Shown: positions 31,317 to 32,377 of the stretch, in pieces
Layout: each line of letters opens with the position of its first letter
Numbering within the stretch: position 1 is the first letter of the stretch
Assembly (NCBI GenBank): GCA_902477765.1
Contig: CABSIM010000032.1
Location: forward strand, 1 to 32,377
DNA: 32,377 bases
DNA from: an uncultured Clostridiaceae bacterium
GTDB lineage: Bacteria > Bacillota > Clostridia > Lachnospirales > Lachnospiraceae
Direction: 5' to 3'
The notes under the pieces: model-generated
Database searches by the model: none
What the model was told of the DNA's origin: nothing
The model's input: only the letters and a program-made list of their open reading frames with translations
Program-made: the position numbers and the translations under genes

Positions 31317-32225
31317 ATGGATCTGAAAGAACTGCATTATATCATCACCATTGCCGATGAGGGAAGTATTTCCGGCGCCGCCGAAAAGCTGTATATGGCC
31401 CAGTCCAGTCTCAGCCAGTTTCTCCAGCAGTATGAAGCGGAAATAGGCACTCCCATTTTTGTACGGACTTCCAGAGGCGTGCGTCCCACTGCTGCCGGTT
31501 CTGTTTTTCTGTCCCATATCCGCCAGATTCACCTTCACTACCGGAGGGCTCAGAGTGAACTCTGGGATATCGAGGAAATGCCCGGGGGACGGATCGAGTT
31601 CGGCATCAGCACATTCCGCGGCACCTATCTTCTTCCCAGAGTTCTCAAGCGCTTTTATGAAATCTATCCGAAGGTCCATGTGGAGATCACGGAACTGGAC
31701 AGCGTGGAGCTGGAAGAAAGGATCATGGAAGGAGCTCTGGACATGGCCCTGATCGCCCTTCCTGCAGTAAAGCTGAAGAACAATGTGGATTTTCTGATGA
31801 AAGACGAGATCTATATTGTAGCCTCCGGGAACCATCCGGTCATGAAATATGTCCGTAAAGCGGAAGACGGAACTCCGTTTGTTTCCTTCCGGGATGCTGC
31901 CCCCTTTGAATTTATTCTGGGACCGCCCCAGACCATTCTCGGCATGATCGCCCGGAACGAATTCAAGGCTCTGGGGATTCCTCCGTATGCCCCCAATCAG
32001 ACGGCCACAGCCTCCTTTGCTGCCGCCATGGCCCGGGCCGGAATCGGCCTGGCTCTGACGTACCGTTCCTGTGTGGTACCCGAGGAGGGAGTGGAATACC
32101 TGAGGATCGGAAAAGACGGCGTCTATCTGGATCTGGGACTGGTATATCCTCTGGGGGAATACCGCTCCAAAGCTGCACGGAAGCTGGGAGAGCTGATGCA
32201 CGGAATCCTCGGGACACCATCCTGA
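31317..32225 (+). CDS. LysR-type transcriptional regulator
   Basis: A 302-residue regulator of normal length. The N-terminal helix-turn-helix (MDLKELHYIITIADEGSISG, then AAEKLYMAQSSLSQFLQQYE, then PIFVRTSRGVRPTAAG) is intact. The C-terminal part is a full periplasmic-binding-protein-like effector domain (GRIEFGISTFRGTYLLPRVL at the start). AAGGAGG precedes the ATG. It is divergent from the DUF6282-MatC unit and very likely activates it in response to the imported substrate. Confidence 0.93.
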   Translation: MDLKELHYIITIADEGSISGAAEKLYMAQSSLSQFLQQYEAEIGTPIFVRTSRGVRPTAAGSVFLSHIRQIHLHYRRAQSELWDIEEMPGGRIEFGISTFRGTYLLPRVLKRFYEIYPKVHVEITELDSVELEERIMEGALDMALIALPAVKLKNNVDFLMKDEIYIVASGNHPVMKYVRKAEDGTPFVSFRDAAPFEFILGPPQTILGMIARNEFKALGIPPYAPNQTATASFAAAMARAGIGLALTYRSCVVPEEGVEYLRIGKDGVYLDLGLVYPLGEYRSKAARKLGELMHGILGTPS

Positions 32226-32291
32226 ATCTTTTCCGTCCAGGCAGCTCTTCTCTGCATCCCTGCATGTAAAAAGCCGGGCCCATCCGTGATA

Positions 32292-32334
32292 TGTACCCTC
32301 TTTACTGGACAACCAGTAAGGAGGGTATTTTCAT
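32292..32334. mobile_element. Left end of an IS3-type insertion sequence
   Basis: The sequence TGTACCCTCTTTACTGGACA (32292-32311) looks like an IS3-family terminal repeat, starting with TG. Its TACCCTCTTTACTGG arm folds back on CCAGTAAGGAGGGTA (32314-32328) with a single G-T pair, giving a 15-bp stem with an ACAA loop. The transposase ribosome site GGAGGG lies in the right arm. Confidence 0.55.
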
Positions 32335-32377
32335 ATGCGATATTCATATGAATATAAAAGTAAATGTATTGAATTGT
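32335..32377 (+). CDS. IS3-family transposase OrfA-like, 5' end (partial)
   Basis: Fourteen codons run off the right edge: MRYSYEYKSKCIEL. This matches, from memory, the start of IS3-type OrfA helix-turn-helix proteins of Firmicutes (M-x-YSYEFK-x-KCVELY). GGAGGG lies eight bases upstream. ATATTCATATGAATAT (32340-32355) within it is a perfect 16-base palindrome. The rest of the insertion sequence is outside the window. Confidence 0.65.
   Translation, partial: MRYSYEYKSKCIEL

Noticed and set aside
31209..32312. A 367-codon minus-strand ORF opposite the LysR gene
   Set aside because: The LysR frame has a clear helix-turn-helix, ribosome site and promoter; the antisense frame has none.

Overview
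The window looks like chromosome of a spore-forming Clostridia, most likely a Lachnospiraceae gut anaerobe. The reasons are moderate GC, strong AGGAGG-type ribosome binding sites, a SpoIIID fragment, TnpV and DUF6076 mobile-element genes, choline-binding-type (CW) surface repeats and a eukaryote-like NADP isocitrate dehydrogenase. No rRNA, tRNA or CRISPR array was seen.

Left edge (1 to about 1770): the right end of an integrated mobile element, with a DUF6076 zinc-finger protein behind a near-consensus promoter and a convergent tnpV. It ends inside the sporulation regulator gene spoIIID, of which only the first 38 or so codons remain (1757-1888, minus). This layout recalls elements that interrupt sporulation genes in other Firmicutes. 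The other half of the gene would lie left of the window.

2.0-13.2 kb: mostly small housekeeping or accessory genes. They are a nucleotidyltransferase, an XRE regulator, two conserved hypotheticals (one carrying an IGIIGGADGPTAI motif known from Na+-pumping decarboxylase beta subunits), a P-loop kinase-like protein, an SGNH hydrolase/rhodanese lipoprotein pair, a MarR-MATE efflux operon with a visible operator, a GNAT acetyltransferase, a flavodoxin beside a decayed divergent LysR gene, and an HxlR regulator divergent from an aldo/keto reductase with ferredoxin-type clusters.

13.3-26.3 kb: a cell-surface region on the minus strand. It holds a 1557-residue secreted protein (beta-helix, three MucBP repeats, CW repeats) and an AP2-domain protein with two Cys-rich repeats. 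A 205-bp stretch bounded by inverted repeats and the tail of an amidohydrolase gene follow. Then comes a tightly packed five-gene operon: secreted CW/CAP-like protein, MMPL/RND transporter, secreted coiled-coil partner, TetR and secreted CW protein. A second TetR gene (26461) diverges from it over a perfect 9-bp palindrome that is a likely operator.

26.4-32.4 kb: a glutaredoxin-like protein, icd, and a catabolic-looking unit (MatC-like carboxylate permease and DUF6282 amidohydrolase-like protein) divergent from a LysR regulator. The window closes in the first codons of an IS3-type transposase whose ribosome binding site lies in the arm of a long hairpin.
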